From UMGS363 sp051881815 (lineage in GTDB: Bacteria; Bacillota; Clostridia; Oscillospirales; Ruminococcaceae), in NCBI GenBank assembly GCA_051881815.1, contig JBJEQP010000083.1, positions 164,951 through 228,950 of the forward strand: a stretch of DNA of 64,000 nt, read 5' to 3'. The first letter of the stretch is position 1, and each line of letters opens with the position of its first letter. This document shows positions 1-7,517 of this stretch, one piece after another. A program made the translations under genes and the position numbers. The notes under the pieces were generated by a model. It was not told the DNA's origin and searched no databases. It worked only from the letters and a program-made list of their open reading frames with translations.

Positions 1-272
1 TCATAGGTGCGGATATTGTTCCAGAGCTTCGTTGTGAGAAAAAGCTCGTCACGGGCAATGCCGCTCCGCTTAATTCCCGAGCCGACAAATTCCTCATTCC
101 CGTAAGCGGCGGCAGTGTCAATGTGTGTATATCCTGCACGGATCGCTTCGGCAACGGCAAGCTCGGCGGCTGAACCTTCGATCTGCCATGTTCCGAAACC
201 AACGCATGGGATCATTGAGCCGTTCAGAAGCTCGATCCTGTCAGCAGAGTTTTTTACGTTAGCTGTCAGCAT
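1..272 (-). CDS. Aldo/keto reductase, N-terminal part (runs off the left edge)
   Basis: Only the first about 90 residues are inside the window; the gene continues beyond base 1. The visible part has the aldo/keto reductase opening GSMIPCVGFGTWQ and then GYTHIDTAAAYGNEE. That places the family's catalytic Asp at residue 52, Tyr at 57 and Lys at 82 (in TTKLW). These enzymes are cytosolic NADPH-dependent carbonyl reductases of the (beta/alpha)8 type. The segment resembles the 2,5-diketo-gluconate reductase branch, but the substrate cannot be told. The ATG at 272 is preceded by a good GGGAGGA ribosome site. It is transcribed away from the tRNA-Ser gene on its right. Confidence 0.85.
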   Translation of the reverse strand, partial: MLTANVKNSADRIELLNGSMIPCVGFGTWQIEGSAAELAVAEAIRAGYTHIDTAAAYGNEEFVGSGIKRSGIARDELFLTTKLWNNIRTY

Positions 273-412
273 AAAATGTCCTCCCTAATTTCCAGCGGAT
301 CCAAATCATTTTTATATCTATTGTCATTATATCACAAAAACAAATGATGTAAATGAACTTTTTGTGTATTTTAATTAAAAACGGGTTTTTGACAATTTTT
401 TTGAAAAAGCAC

Positions 413-441
413 TTGACAAATTCTCTCGTATTTGATATAAT
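413..441 (+). promoter_or_regulatory. Sigma-A type promoter of tRNA-Ser(GGA)
   Basis: A perfect TTGACA (413-418) and TATAAT (436-441) are separated by exactly 17 bp. The tRNA begins 15 bp after the -10 box, so the transcript carries almost no leader. Confidence 0.85.
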
Positions 442-455
442 AACATAGTCGGCAC

Positions 456-548
456 GGAGAAGTCGCCTAGCCCGGTTTATGGCGCACGACTGGAACTCGT
501 GTATGGGTTAATAGCTCATCGAGGGTTCGAATCCCTCCTTCTCCGCCA
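456..548 (+). tRNA. tRNA-Ser(GGA)
   Basis: Acceptor stem GGAGAAG pairs with CTTCTCC and is followed by an encoded GCCA end. The anticodon stem CACGA/TCGTG encloses the loop CTGGAAC, giving anticodon GGA, which reads UCC and UCU. A long variable arm (TGGGTTAATAGCTCA) is typical of serine tRNAs, and the T arm GAGGGTTCGAATCCCTC is complete. It has its own promoter on the left and terminator on the right. Confidence 0.95.
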
Positions 549-550
549 CA

Positions 551-586
551 AAGCCTTGTAAACATTGCGTTTGCAAGGCTTTTTTG
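551..586 (+). terminator. Intrinsic terminator of tRNA-Ser(GGA)
   Basis: AAGCCTTGTAAAC and GTTTGCAAGGCTT form a 13-bp stem around a 5-base loop, directly followed by a T run. Confidence 0.85.
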
Positions 587-602
587 CTTTTTCGGAAAAG
601 TT

Positions 603-636
603 GGATTTTTGTACACTTTTTGATCGGGGATCAGTA
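603..636. repeat. Half copy of palindromic element type A
   Basis: This matches one arm of the type A palindrome at 15017-15116: the sequence TTTTTGTACACTTT followed by GATCGGGGATCAGTA corresponds to the right arm read on the other strand. The other arm is absent; the tRNA terminator lies where it should be. It is probably a decayed copy. Confidence 0.6.
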
Positions 637-724
637 TAAAATAATTTGATTCGGTTGATTTCTGAATTTTTTTATGATATACTTTAAAAAATAAATCAAA
701 ATTTTCAATATTAAGGATAAAGCT

Positions 725-1144
725 ATGGAAGAATTGTTTGTATATGCTTTGTTATATGTAATAGGGTATAAAAAAGCCGCTGAATATCAATATTCATTGG
801 ATAAACTCTTTCTCGACGAACCTTTAAACAAAGAACTCCTTGATTTAGAAGAAATGAAATACAAAGATGCAATGCTTCACTTGTTTCAGTTAATGCGTAC
901 TAAACCTATAAACCATGATGAATTTGGGAGATATTTAATGCGTATTCTAAAACCAATTTATCGGGAAAGTGATATTAATGATTTCGGCAAAAAAATGTGT
1001 GAATTGTGGAAGCTTCTTCCCTCTTCCATAGATAATGAAGAACCATTCCATATATTTTGTTACGCTGATGATTGTTTGTCTTATGGAGATGAGCAGCAAT
1101 GCAGAGAATTGTATGAGATAGCTTTGAATTACTATGATAAATAG
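725..1144 (+). CDS. Hypothetical protein (139 aa), AT-rich small gene
   Basis: A soluble acidic protein without signal peptide or membrane segment. The ATG at 725 follows AAGGATAAAGCT, a good ribosome site. I do not recognise the family. It is rich in Leu, Glu and Tyr and probably all-helical. Its base composition is clearly more AT-rich than the metabolic genes to the right. It sits beside an immunity-like gene (2246-2647), so an orphan immunity or accessory role is possible, but this rests on context only. Confidence 0.7.
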   Translation: MEELFVYALLYVIGYKKAAEYQYSLDKLFLDEPLNKELLDLEEMKYKDAMLHLFQLMRTKPINHDEFGRYLMRILKPIYRESDINDFGKKMCELWKLLPSSIDNEEPFHIFCYADDCLSYGDEQQCRELYEIALNYYDK

Positions 1145-1239
1145 AATCACAAGCAAATCGCCAAACTCCAATTTGGCAGGCTGATCCTGTGGTCTGCATG
1201 AATTCTTTCCGGACAAAAAATCGTACCGAGGATAACATA

Positions 1240-2154
1240 ATGGAAAACAAGAGAATGTTATACTGTTTCGAGATAATTTCGGCTGTATTATTGATTATTT
1301 TAATTGTTGTAGGAAGCTTTTATGATAATCAAATAGCAGAGGCATTGTACTCACCGCAAAATTTGGCTGCGCTTATATTCACCATTGCCGGTGTGTACCT
1401 ATTTTTCGGGGCGTTTGTATTTTTTATCGGTGTGCTGTGCAGTCAGCTGCTATTCTCAAAATTGAGCAGAAGGAAGAAAATCCTCTGCTGCATTATTTGC
1501 GGATATCTTGGCTTATCCACGGGAACTATCTGCTCGGCAGCCATGCTTAATTATGAGGGCTTGGGAATGATGTTTCCTGATACCGAATTTTCATTTGGTA
1601 TAATACTTTTGGTGAATATTCTCGCCGTTTATCCGCTGTTCTTCGCCGGTATGGCGGTCAACCAAAAAAGATATGACCCTGTCGTCATAAAACGGATAAT
1701 TTCTCTGCTGATCCTTCTTACAGTCGCATTCATTATCCCACAGCTTATCAAACATTGCGTTCAACGCCCAAGATATCGTATGACACTGCAGGGATATAGC
1801 GATATTGGATTTATTCCATGGTATATTCCATTTCAGAACGCAGATATTCTAATGAAGAAATACGGCATTGACAGCAATTCTTTCGGCTCCTTCCCCAGCG
1901 GTCATGCATTGTCAGCTATGCTAAACGTTATCATTTTTCCTGCATTATCGTGGGTGATCCCAAAGCTGAAGGGAAAAGAAAATCTGCTCGGACTTATCGG
2001 GAGCTTATCCTGTATTTTCATAATGATATCCCGTATGATGCTCGGCGCTCATTACCTGAGCGATGTTTCTTTCGGAGCGCTGATAGGTATTGTTTTGTCT
2101 TTTGTCTTTTTGAAAATTCGGGAGCGAATAAGCGAAAAATCGGAAGCTGACTGA
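1240..2154 (+). CDS. PAP2-superfamily membrane phosphatase
   Basis: An integral membrane protein of 304 residues with about six hydrophobic helices and the PAP2 (type 2 phosphatidic acid phosphatase) signature. The three motifs run in order: KHCVQRPRY (the usual K-x6-R-P with Tyr in place of the last Pro), FPSGHALSA (PSGH), and SRMMLGAHYLSD (S-R-x5-H-x3-D). Family members remove phosphate from lipid phosphates such as phosphatidic acid or undecaprenyl pyrophosphate at the outer membrane face. Which substrate this one uses is open. The start at 1240 was chosen over a GTG/ATG 51 bp upstream because GAGG at 1228-1231 is ideally spaced. It lies inside the AT-rich left patch. Confidence 0.85.
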   Translation: MENKRMLYCFEIISAVLLIILIVVGSFYDNQIAEALYSPQNLAALIFTIAGVYLFFGAFVFFIGVLCSQLLFSKLSRRKKILCCIICGYLGLSTGTICSAAMLNYEGLGMMFPDTEFSFGIILLVNILAVYPLFFAGMAVNQKRYDPVVIKRIISLLILLTVAFIIPQLIKHCVQRPRYRMTLQGYSDIGFIPWYIPFQNADILMKKYGIDSNSFGSFPSGHALSAMLNVIIFPALSWVIPKLKGKENLLGLIGSLSCIFIMISRMMLGAHYLSDVSFGALIGIVLSFVFLKIRERISEKSEAD

Positions 2155-2173
2155 ATTTGCACCAATGAGAACG

Positions 2174-2231
2174 CAATCCCCGACAAATTCCAATTTATCG
2201 GGGAAATAAAATGATTGTAAAATTGGAATTT
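2174..2231. repeat. Left flanking repeat of the DUF2185 gene
   Basis: A hairpin (CCCCGACAAATT / AATTTATCGGGG) is followed by AAATGATTGTAAAATTGGAA. A related sequence returns at 2647-2691, right after the DUF2185 gene, so the gene is framed by direct repeats. Confidence 0.6.
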
Positions 2232-2245
2232 GCGGAGGTATTTAT

Positions 2246-2647
2246 ATGGGTATATTTTCCAAGAAGGTGAATGGTAACAATAGGGAGTTTATAGATATAG
2301 AGGTTGAAAAATTAATTGATTGGAACGAGCCAAACGGAGAAGGCTGTATAGTATCCGACAGAATCACCAAAGATGGATTTAAGGTTGGATATATGTATAG
2401 AGAACAGCCTGACGATGACAGACCGGACAGTGGCTGGAGATTTATGGCAGGAAATGAAGATGATGAATATATGAATGATTCAAACAATCATCATGTGTTT
2501 GCCATCAATACAATTTGCAATTATGATAGAGATATTATTCCCTACTTGAGGTCTGAAATAGGCAGCGCATATATTAGAACAGATAATACTAAATTTGAAG
2601 TCGATGATGGGTCAAAGCCTATATTCATAGCTATGCAAAACAGATAA
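2246..2647 (+). CDS. Imm33/DUF2185-like immunity protein
   Basis: A 133-residue cytosolic protein. The segments GWRFMAGNEDDEYMND and INTICNYDRDIIPYL are characteristic of the DUF2185 domain (about residues 35-120), now called the Imm33 immunity domain. Family members are predicted to neutralise polymorphic toxins; no cognate toxin gene is visible here. GGAGG at the correct distance supports the ATG at 2246. Direct repeats flank it (2174-2231 and 2647-2691), which suggests it moved as a unit. Family assignment is fairly sure, function is inferred. Confidence 0.75.
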   Translation: MGIFSKKVNGNNREFIDIEVEKLIDWNEPNGEGCIVSDRITKDGFKVGYMYREQPDDDRPDSGWRFMAGNEDDEYMNDSNNHHVFAINTICNYDRDIIPYLRSEIGSAYIRTDNTKFEVDDGSKPIFIAMQNR

Positions 2648-2691
2648 ATCCCCATTTGTCGGAAAGAAAAATGATTGTAAAATCGGAATTT
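2647..2691. repeat. Right flanking repeat of the DUF2185 gene
   Basis: CCCCATTTGTCGG and AAATGATTGTAAAATCGGAA echo the block at 2174-2231. The 23-bp stretches at 2209-2231 and 2669-2691 differ at one base. Confidence 0.6.
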
Positions 2692-2709
2692 ATTTCAAAG
2701 CAAATATAA

Positions 2710-2901
2710 TACTAATCTTCAATCAACCGTAAGACTAAATCCTCGGCTATAATAATTCCACTCTGCGTCAAACTCCTATGCAAATTAATTGCATTGCAGG
2801 GCATCAAGCCTTGCTGCGGTCGCTCTCCAAGGTAAACAAGTTTACCTAATTGGAATTATTCTATCTGTCGGCTTTGTCTATAGAACGATTAAAGATTAGT
2901 A
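2710..2901. repeat. Palindromic element type B (192 bp)
   Basis: The ends are TACTAATCTTCAATC and GATTAAAGATTAGTA, which are near inverse complements. The core holds CCACTCTGCGTCAAACTCC and GCTGCGGTCG, both also present (on the other strand) in the element at 51509-51667. It lies between the DUF2185 cassette and the pfp terminator. Confidence 0.75.
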
Positions 2902-2903
2902 TA

Positions 2904-2938
2904 AAAAAAGCTATGCAGAGAGCATCCGCATAGCTTTT
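2904..2938 (-). terminator. Intrinsic terminator after pfp
   Basis: AAAAGCTATGC and GCATAGCTTTT pair across an 11-base loop, 8 bp beyond the pfp stop codon. A-tracts on both sides give T runs in either direction. Confidence 0.8.
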
Positions 2939-2945
2939 ATAATAA

Positions 2946-4160
2946 TTACTGATCCAGTCTGAAATGAACGGGAATGCCGTTTCTGTATTCGGGATGAACT
3001 TCACCCTGGATAAGCGGCAGGAAGTAGTTGAGAGCGTCTGTTGTGACGTTGTTTCCTTCCTTTGATATCCACTCGGTCGGGAATTTTTTCTCCATATTTG
3101 CGATGTCCTTTATGTCGGATGAAAGTATCTCAACTCTGTACGGGTTGTTGCTTATTCTGCGGAAGACCATCATTTTTCCGCTTTCGCCGTTCATTGCAGC
3201 TTCAACTGCTGCGCTGCCTATCTGCGCCGCTTCGTTGATATCGGTGAGCGATGCGATATGAGAGCTGCATCTCTGCATAACGTTAAGCTCGATAGAACGA
3301 ACCTTGCAGCCGATATTTGCCGCTGTAACATTTTCAAGATATTTGCCTACGCCCGAAAGGAACTTGTGACCGAACGCATCGGTAAGCTCGGACGAGAAGC
3401 CCGTCTGTCTGTTTTCGCAGCTTATACCCTCGGAAGCCGCAACTATAACGGCCTTGTAGCGTGTCTGCGCTTCCTTTATATCGGCAAGGAACTTATCGGT
3501 CGAAAACGGCGCTTCGGGAAGATAGATAAGGTGCGGCGCAGGTTCGCCGTTGGCACGGAGCACACAGGAAGAAGCTGTGAGCCAGCCTGCATCTCTGCCC
3601 ATGATCTCTACGATAGTGACCGACGGGATAGAGTAAACACGGCTGTCACGGATGATCTCCTGGAGAGTTGCAGCAACATATTTTGCCGCAGAGCCAAAGC
3701 CGGGAGTATGGTCGGTGTTCATAACGTCATTGTCGATCGTCTTCGGAACGCCGATGACCTTTATATCAATTCCTGTTTCCTTAAAATATGCGTCAAGCTT
3801 CATAACGGTGTCCATCGAGTCGTTTCCGCCGATGTAAAAAAATGCTTTTATGTCATGCTCTCTGAAATTAGCGGCGATCTTTTCATAGTCGGAGCTGTCC
3901 TCATTGTAGTCCTTGAGCTTATAGCGGCAGGAACCGAGGATAGTTGACGGCGTCTTTTTAAGAAGGTCAATATCATATTCCGAGGTTAGTATCTTTGTAA
4001 GGTCGATAAAATTGCCTTTTATAGCTCCCTCAATGCCGTTTATCGAGCCATAGATCCCGTCAATATCACGGCAGGACGATGCACCCGAAAAAACGCCCGA
4101 AAGAGATGAATTTATAGCGGCGGTCGGTCCGCCCGACTGTGCAACTGCTATGTTAAACAT
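2946..4160 (-). CDS. pfp: Pyrophosphate-type 6-phosphofructokinase
   Basis: Converts fructose 6-phosphate to fructose 1,6-bisphosphate, probably reversibly with PPi as phosphoryl donor. The protein is 404 residues. Visible motifs are the N-terminal phosphate loop QSGGPTAAINSS, YIGGNDSMDT, GVPKTIDND and EIMGRDAGW. Lys in PKTIDND (Gly in ATP enzymes) points to PPi use; GGND replaces the usual GGDD, so the donor should be tested. The start at 4160 was preferred over an ATG 15 bp upstream because GGAGG lies 8 nt before it. It is divergent from pyk, so the entry and exit steps of lower glycolysis sit back to back. Confidence 0.9.
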   Translation of the reverse strand: MFNIAVAQSGGPTAAINSSLSGVFSGASSCRDIDGIYGSINGIEGAIKGNFIDLTKILTSEYDIDLLKKTPSTILGSCRYKLKDYNEDSSDYEKIAANFREHDIKAFFYIGGNDSMDTVMKLDAYFKETGIDIKVIGVPKTIDNDVMNTDHTPGFGSAAKYVAATLQEIIRDSRVYSIPSVTIVEIMGRDAGWLTASSCVLRANGEPAPHLIYLPEAPFSTDKFLADIKEAQTRYKAVIVAASEGISCENRQTGFSSELTDAFGHKFLSGVGKYLENVTAANIGCKVRSIELNVMQRCSSHIASLTDINEAAQIGSAAVEAAMNGESGKMMVFRRISNNPYRVEILSSDIKDIANMEKKFPTEWISKEGNNVTTDALNYFLPLIQGEVHPEYRNGIPVHFRLDQ

Positions 4161-4353
4161 AGAATTAACCTCCACTTTATTCAGAAAATTGATTTTATTA
4201 TTTATAATAATTATATCATACCGTGTTTTTCGTTTCCATATCCAAAAACGACAGTATTTTCGTCACTTTTCGGCGAATTTTTTCTTCATTTGTGCAGTAA
4301 TGGTTTTCAGAAAACGTATTCATAGATCTTTTAAAGAATATGTATTTTATGTA

Positions 4354-4382
4354 TTGATTTTTATGAATAAATCGGTTAGAAT
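4354..4382 (+). promoter_or_regulatory. Promoter of pyk
   Basis: TTGATT (4354-4359), 17 bp spacer, TAGAAT (4377-4382). It predicts a leader of about 80 nt before the pyk ATG. Confidence 0.65.
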
Positions 4383-4431
4383 ATATACTGGGATAAGTTT
4401 TGATTTTATCTTAAAACTTGATACTTATACG

Positions 4432-4471
4432 AGAGGAGGCACACGCTTTCCAAAACAAGCGTGGTCAAATT
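4432..4471 (+). promoter_or_regulatory. Unusual pyk ribosome-binding region with a hairpin between SD and ATG
   Basis: A strong AGAGGAGG ends at 4439, but the ATG that matches the pyruvate kinase family start is at 4472, more than 30 nt away. CACGCTT and AAGCGTG between them can fold into a hairpin that would bring the two close. No other good ribosome site precedes the ATG. Confidence 0.5.
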
Positions 4472-5893
4472 ATGAGAAAAACAAAGATTGTCTGTACAAT
4501 AGGTCCTGCAACGGACGATGACAAAATTCTCCGTGAAATGATGCTTTCGGGCATGGACGTTGCACGTTTCAACTTTTCACACGGAGATTATGAGATACAC
4601 AAGCGCCGCTTTGAACAGGTCACACGCCTTCGCAATGAGCTCGGTCTGCCTATCGCAACGATGCTTGATACAAAGGGTCCCGAAATAAGACTCGGTAAGT
4701 TCGTTGACGACAAGCCTGTCAACATCGCCGACGGCGATACGATCACTCTTACGACAATTGAATGTGAATGTACAGCCGAAAAAGCATACATCAACTTCAA
4801 AAATCTGCCGAAGGATGTCAGCATCGGCACATCAATACTTGTCAATGACGGTGCAGTTGAGCTCAAAGCCGAAAAGATCACCGAAACCGATATCGTCTGC
4901 ACAGTCATTCACGGCGGAACACTTTCCAACAACAAGGGTATAAACGTCCCCGGAGTTGAGCTTTCAATGCCGTATCTTTCCGAGCGTGATATGAACGACC
5001 TTGAATTCGGCGCAAAGATGGGCTTTGACTTTATCGCAGCTTCGTTTGTGCGTTCCTCCGCCGATATAAATTATCTTAAAAAATTCACCAAGAGCCTCGG
5101 CTGGACAACTCCGAGAATAATCTCCAAGATCGAAAACATGGACGGCGTAAACAACATTGACGAGATCATCGACGTTTCCGACGGCATTATGGTCGCAAGA
5201 GGCGACATGGGCGTTGAGATCCCGTTTGAGCAGATACCTGCTATCCAGAAGGAGATCATCGAAAAGGGATATATGAGCGGCAAGCAGGTCATCACCGCAA
5301 CACAGATGCTCGAATCAATGATAACCAACCTCCGCCCGACAAGAGCAGAGATCACCGATGTTGCAAATGCTATCTATGACGGCACCTCCGCAATAATGCT
5401 TTCCGGAGAAACAGCCGCAGGCAAGCACCCCGTTGAAGCAGTAAAAACAATGGCTCTCATTGCCGAAACTACCGAAAAGGACATCAACTATATTGCCCGT
5501 CTTTCAAAACGTCCTATACAGAAGGGCATCGACAGCACGAACGCTATCGCTCACGCAGCCGTTACGACCGCTCACGACCTCGGTGCAAAGGCTGTCATCA
5601 CGGTCACTAAATCGGGTTCGACCGCAAAAAACATCTCAAAGTACCGTCCGATCTGCATGATAATCGGCTGTACTCCCGATGAAACAGTTCTCCGCCAGAT
5701 GAGTTTGAGCTGGGGCGTTGTTCCTGTAAAGATGGACGAAAAGAACAGCACCGACGAGCTTTTCTGCGCCGCTATCGAAGCTGCAAAGGAACACAGACTT
5801 GTTAAAGAAAACGATGTTGTCGTTATCACCGCAGGGATCCCTCTCGGCGTTGCAGGCAAAACCAATATGCTCAAAATAGATACAATAAAATAA
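4472..5893 (+). CDS. pyk: Pyruvate kinase
   Basis: Transfers phosphate from phosphoenolpyruvate to ADP, the last step of glycolysis. The 473-residue protein begins RKTKIVCTIGPAT, as in the family. It carries FNFSHGD, MLDTKGPEIR, KIENMDG, VARGDMGVEIPFEQ and ITATQMLESM, which contain the Mg2+/K+ and substrate residues, and ends with the regulatory C domain (residues about 350-473). It lacks the extra PEP-utiliser-like tail found in Bacillus enzymes. The reading frame is open upstream to a TTG at 4418 placed before the Shine-Dalgarno, so initiation there is unlikely. See the unusual spacing noted for 4432-4471. Confidence 0.95.
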   Translation: MRKTKIVCTIGPATDDDKILREMMLSGMDVARFNFSHGDYEIHKRRFEQVTRLRNELGLPIATMLDTKGPEIRLGKFVDDKPVNIADGDTITLTTIECECTAEKAYINFKNLPKDVSIGTSILVNDGAVELKAEKITETDIVCTVIHGGTLSNNKGINVPGVELSMPYLSERDMNDLEFGAKMGFDFIAASFVRSSADINYLKKFTKSLGWTTPRIISKIENMDGVNNIDEIIDVSDGIMVARGDMGVEIPFEQIPAIQKEIIEKGYMSGKQVITATQMLESMITNLRPTRAEITDVANAIYDGTSAIMLSGETAAGKHPVEAVKTMALIAETTEKDINYIARLSKRPIQKGIDSTNAIAHAAVTTAHDLGAKAVITVTKSGSTAKNISKYRPICMIIGCTPDETVLRQMSLSWGVVPVKMDEKNSTDELFCAAIEAAKEHRLVKENDVVVITAGIPLGVAGKTNMLKIDTIK

Positions 5894-5894
5894 G

Positions 5895-6057
5895 GGGTTC
5901 TCTAAAAACCGGGACTCGAGCAAATTTTCGTATTTGACTTATATCAGCTACAAGGCATCAAACCGCAGTAATACTTGATGTATTACAAGGTTTGATAACG
6001 CAGCAGATGATATAAGTCATAGAAAATTTGCCGAGAAGGAGGTTTTTAGAGGTTCCC
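5895..6057. repeat. Long imperfect palindrome (163 bp)
   Basis: Ends GGGTTCTCTAAAAACC and GGTTTTTAGAGGTTCCC are near inverse complements. Inner matches follow in order: GCAAATTTTC, TGACTTATATCA, ATCAAACC, and a TAATACTTGATGTATTA centre. It begins two bases after the pyk stop, so it will be in the pyk transcript. A fragment of the outer arm (GGAAACCTCTAAAAA) recurs near 18855. Confidence 0.7.
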
Positions 6058-6069
6058 ATAATAACGAAA

Positions 6070-6103
6070 ATGGACCCGGCATTTTTACCGAGTCCATATT
6101 TTT
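6070..6103. terminator. Bidirectional terminator between pyk and the fapA-like gene
   Basis: ATGGACCCGG and CCGAGTCCAT pair around an 8-base loop with T-rich stretches on both strands. It lies just past the stop of the leftward gene at 6107. Confidence 0.7.
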
Positions 6104-6106
6104 GTA

Positions 6107-7498
6107 TCAATAAGGCATTGCCGAGATCTCACCGTCCTGACCGATAGAGATCATGCTGTGCGCATATTCCATATCAGCCTTGAAAACATTATCGTTGATA
6201 GTGATCTTTGTGCCGGGATAAACATAGCCCTTGCAGCGCACCCAGAGCTGCTGCTTGGTGCTTAAATAAACGTTTATCTCTTCGATACGCTTTGTACTCG
6301 ACTTGATCTCAACATTCAGCAGAACACGCTGTCTTACCGCAGTTGCAAGCATTTCTTCCTTGTCTTCGGGCAGCTTGTGAAGTTCCTTTTTCTTTTCATT
6401 GAGGAAGTTTACTATCATTGTAAGGTCTTCTATCTTCTTCTGTGCAGCGGCGATCTTCATTTCAAGCTGAACCTTTTCGTCGGCAAGAATAGCATTGTCG
6501 CCGAGGGTAATATCAGTCGGAGTATAATTCTTTGAACCGATATTAGAAGCTTCGAGCGAATTGAGGATAGTATATTTTCCGCCGATGATGCTTCCGTTGC
6601 TCGCCTTAGTTATAAGCTCGCCTGCGCAGTAGATATCGCATATAACGTAGTTCTGTGCGGAGATGTTTCCGTCGCAGTTGATGGTGCTTCGCTCGCAGAA
6701 GAGAGCACTTACATTGCCGTGGCAGGTTATCTTTGCAAAAACGCAGCCCTGCTTGATCGTGATATCTCCGCCTGCTTCAAGAGTTGCACCGTTGACTTCG
6801 CCCGAAACGGAGATGTTCGTGGTTGAAGAAACCTTGAAGCCTTCGCAGACATTTCCCTTTATAATAACATCGCCGATGAAGCTGATATTTCCGACCGATG
6901 CGTCAACATCTCCGTTGATAATAACGGTAGTATCGACAGAAAATGTGTTGTTTTTGAAAACGAGCTGACCGTCAACAGCGGCAACAACGTGCAGACCGTC
7001 CTCGGTTATCTTTGTGTTGGTACCAACCGTGAACTGTGCCTTTTTGCCGGGATACTGATTGATCTTTCCGCCTCGGACGTCAACGCCGGGTTCACCCTCG
7101 GTCGGGAGAGTGATATCAGCGATAACATCGCCCGTGCGGATAACTCTTATAAGTCCGAGATCCCTGTAGTCAACGAAGCCTTTTTCGTTCTCGGTAGGTG
7201 CAGCTTCGACCTTTTTATCGAATTTATATGTTATCGAACCGCTCTTGCCGTCGATGGGCAGCTGTGCAACAGCAATGCAAAGCTTCTGTGAGTATTTCTC
7301 CTCTTCTGCGATCATCTGAATGACATCCTCACGCAGACCGAAAACAACATTGCTCGCCTTCAATGCGGCTTTTATGCCGTCAACTGTCACGCCTTTTCCC
7401 GTGCCTGACGGAGGGGTTATGAAAATAAACGCTTCTTTGTTTCCGGGCGAAACCGAAACATCATATTTGCAGTCAACATTCGCAATAATATCTGCCAT
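6107..7498 (-). CDS. FapA-like DUF342 protein
   Basis: A 463-residue cytosolic protein of the DUF342/FapA family. The N-terminal domain (about 1-170) contains GEPGVDVRGGKI, the family landmark. A right-handed beta-helix-like stretch follows (about 175-325), with repeated INGDV, IKGNV, VSGEV and SALFCERS-type turns. A coiled-coil segment spans about 335-400. DUF342 proteins are polymer-forming scaffolds linked to flagella in some bacteria and to other roles elsewhere. No flagellar gene is near, so a flagellar job is not supported. GGAG precedes the ATG. Transcribed in the same direction as the epimerase and lysozyme genes to its right, 19 bp after the epimerase stop. Confidence 0.8.
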   Translation of the reverse strand: MADIIANVDCKYDVSVSPGNKEAFIFITPPSGTGKGVTVDGIKAALKASNVVFGLREDVIQMIAEEEKYSQKLCIAVAQLPIDGKSGSITYKFDKKVEAAPTENEKGFVDYRDLGLIRVIRTGDVIADITLPTEGEPGVDVRGGKINQYPGKKAQFTVGTNTKITEDGLHVVAAVDGQLVFKNNTFSVDTTVIINGDVDASVGNISFIGDVIIKGNVCEGFKVSSTTNISVSGEVNGATLEAGGDITIKQGCVFAKITCHGNVSALFCERSTINCDGNISAQNYVICDIYCAGELITKASNGSIIGGKYTILNSLEASNIGSKNYTPTDITLGDNAILADEKVQLEMKIAAAQKKIEDLTMIVNFLNEKKKELHKLPEDKEEMLATAVRQRVLLNVEIKSSTKRIEEINVYLSTKQQLWVRCKGYVYPGTKITINDNVFKADMEYAHSMISIGQDGEISAMPY

Positions 7499-7517
7499 CT
7501 TTATCTCCTTTCTCGGT

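Noticed and set aside
6107..7498. Flagellar gene region suggested by FapA
   Set aside because: DUF342 proteins occur outside flagellar systems and no flagellar gene is nearby.
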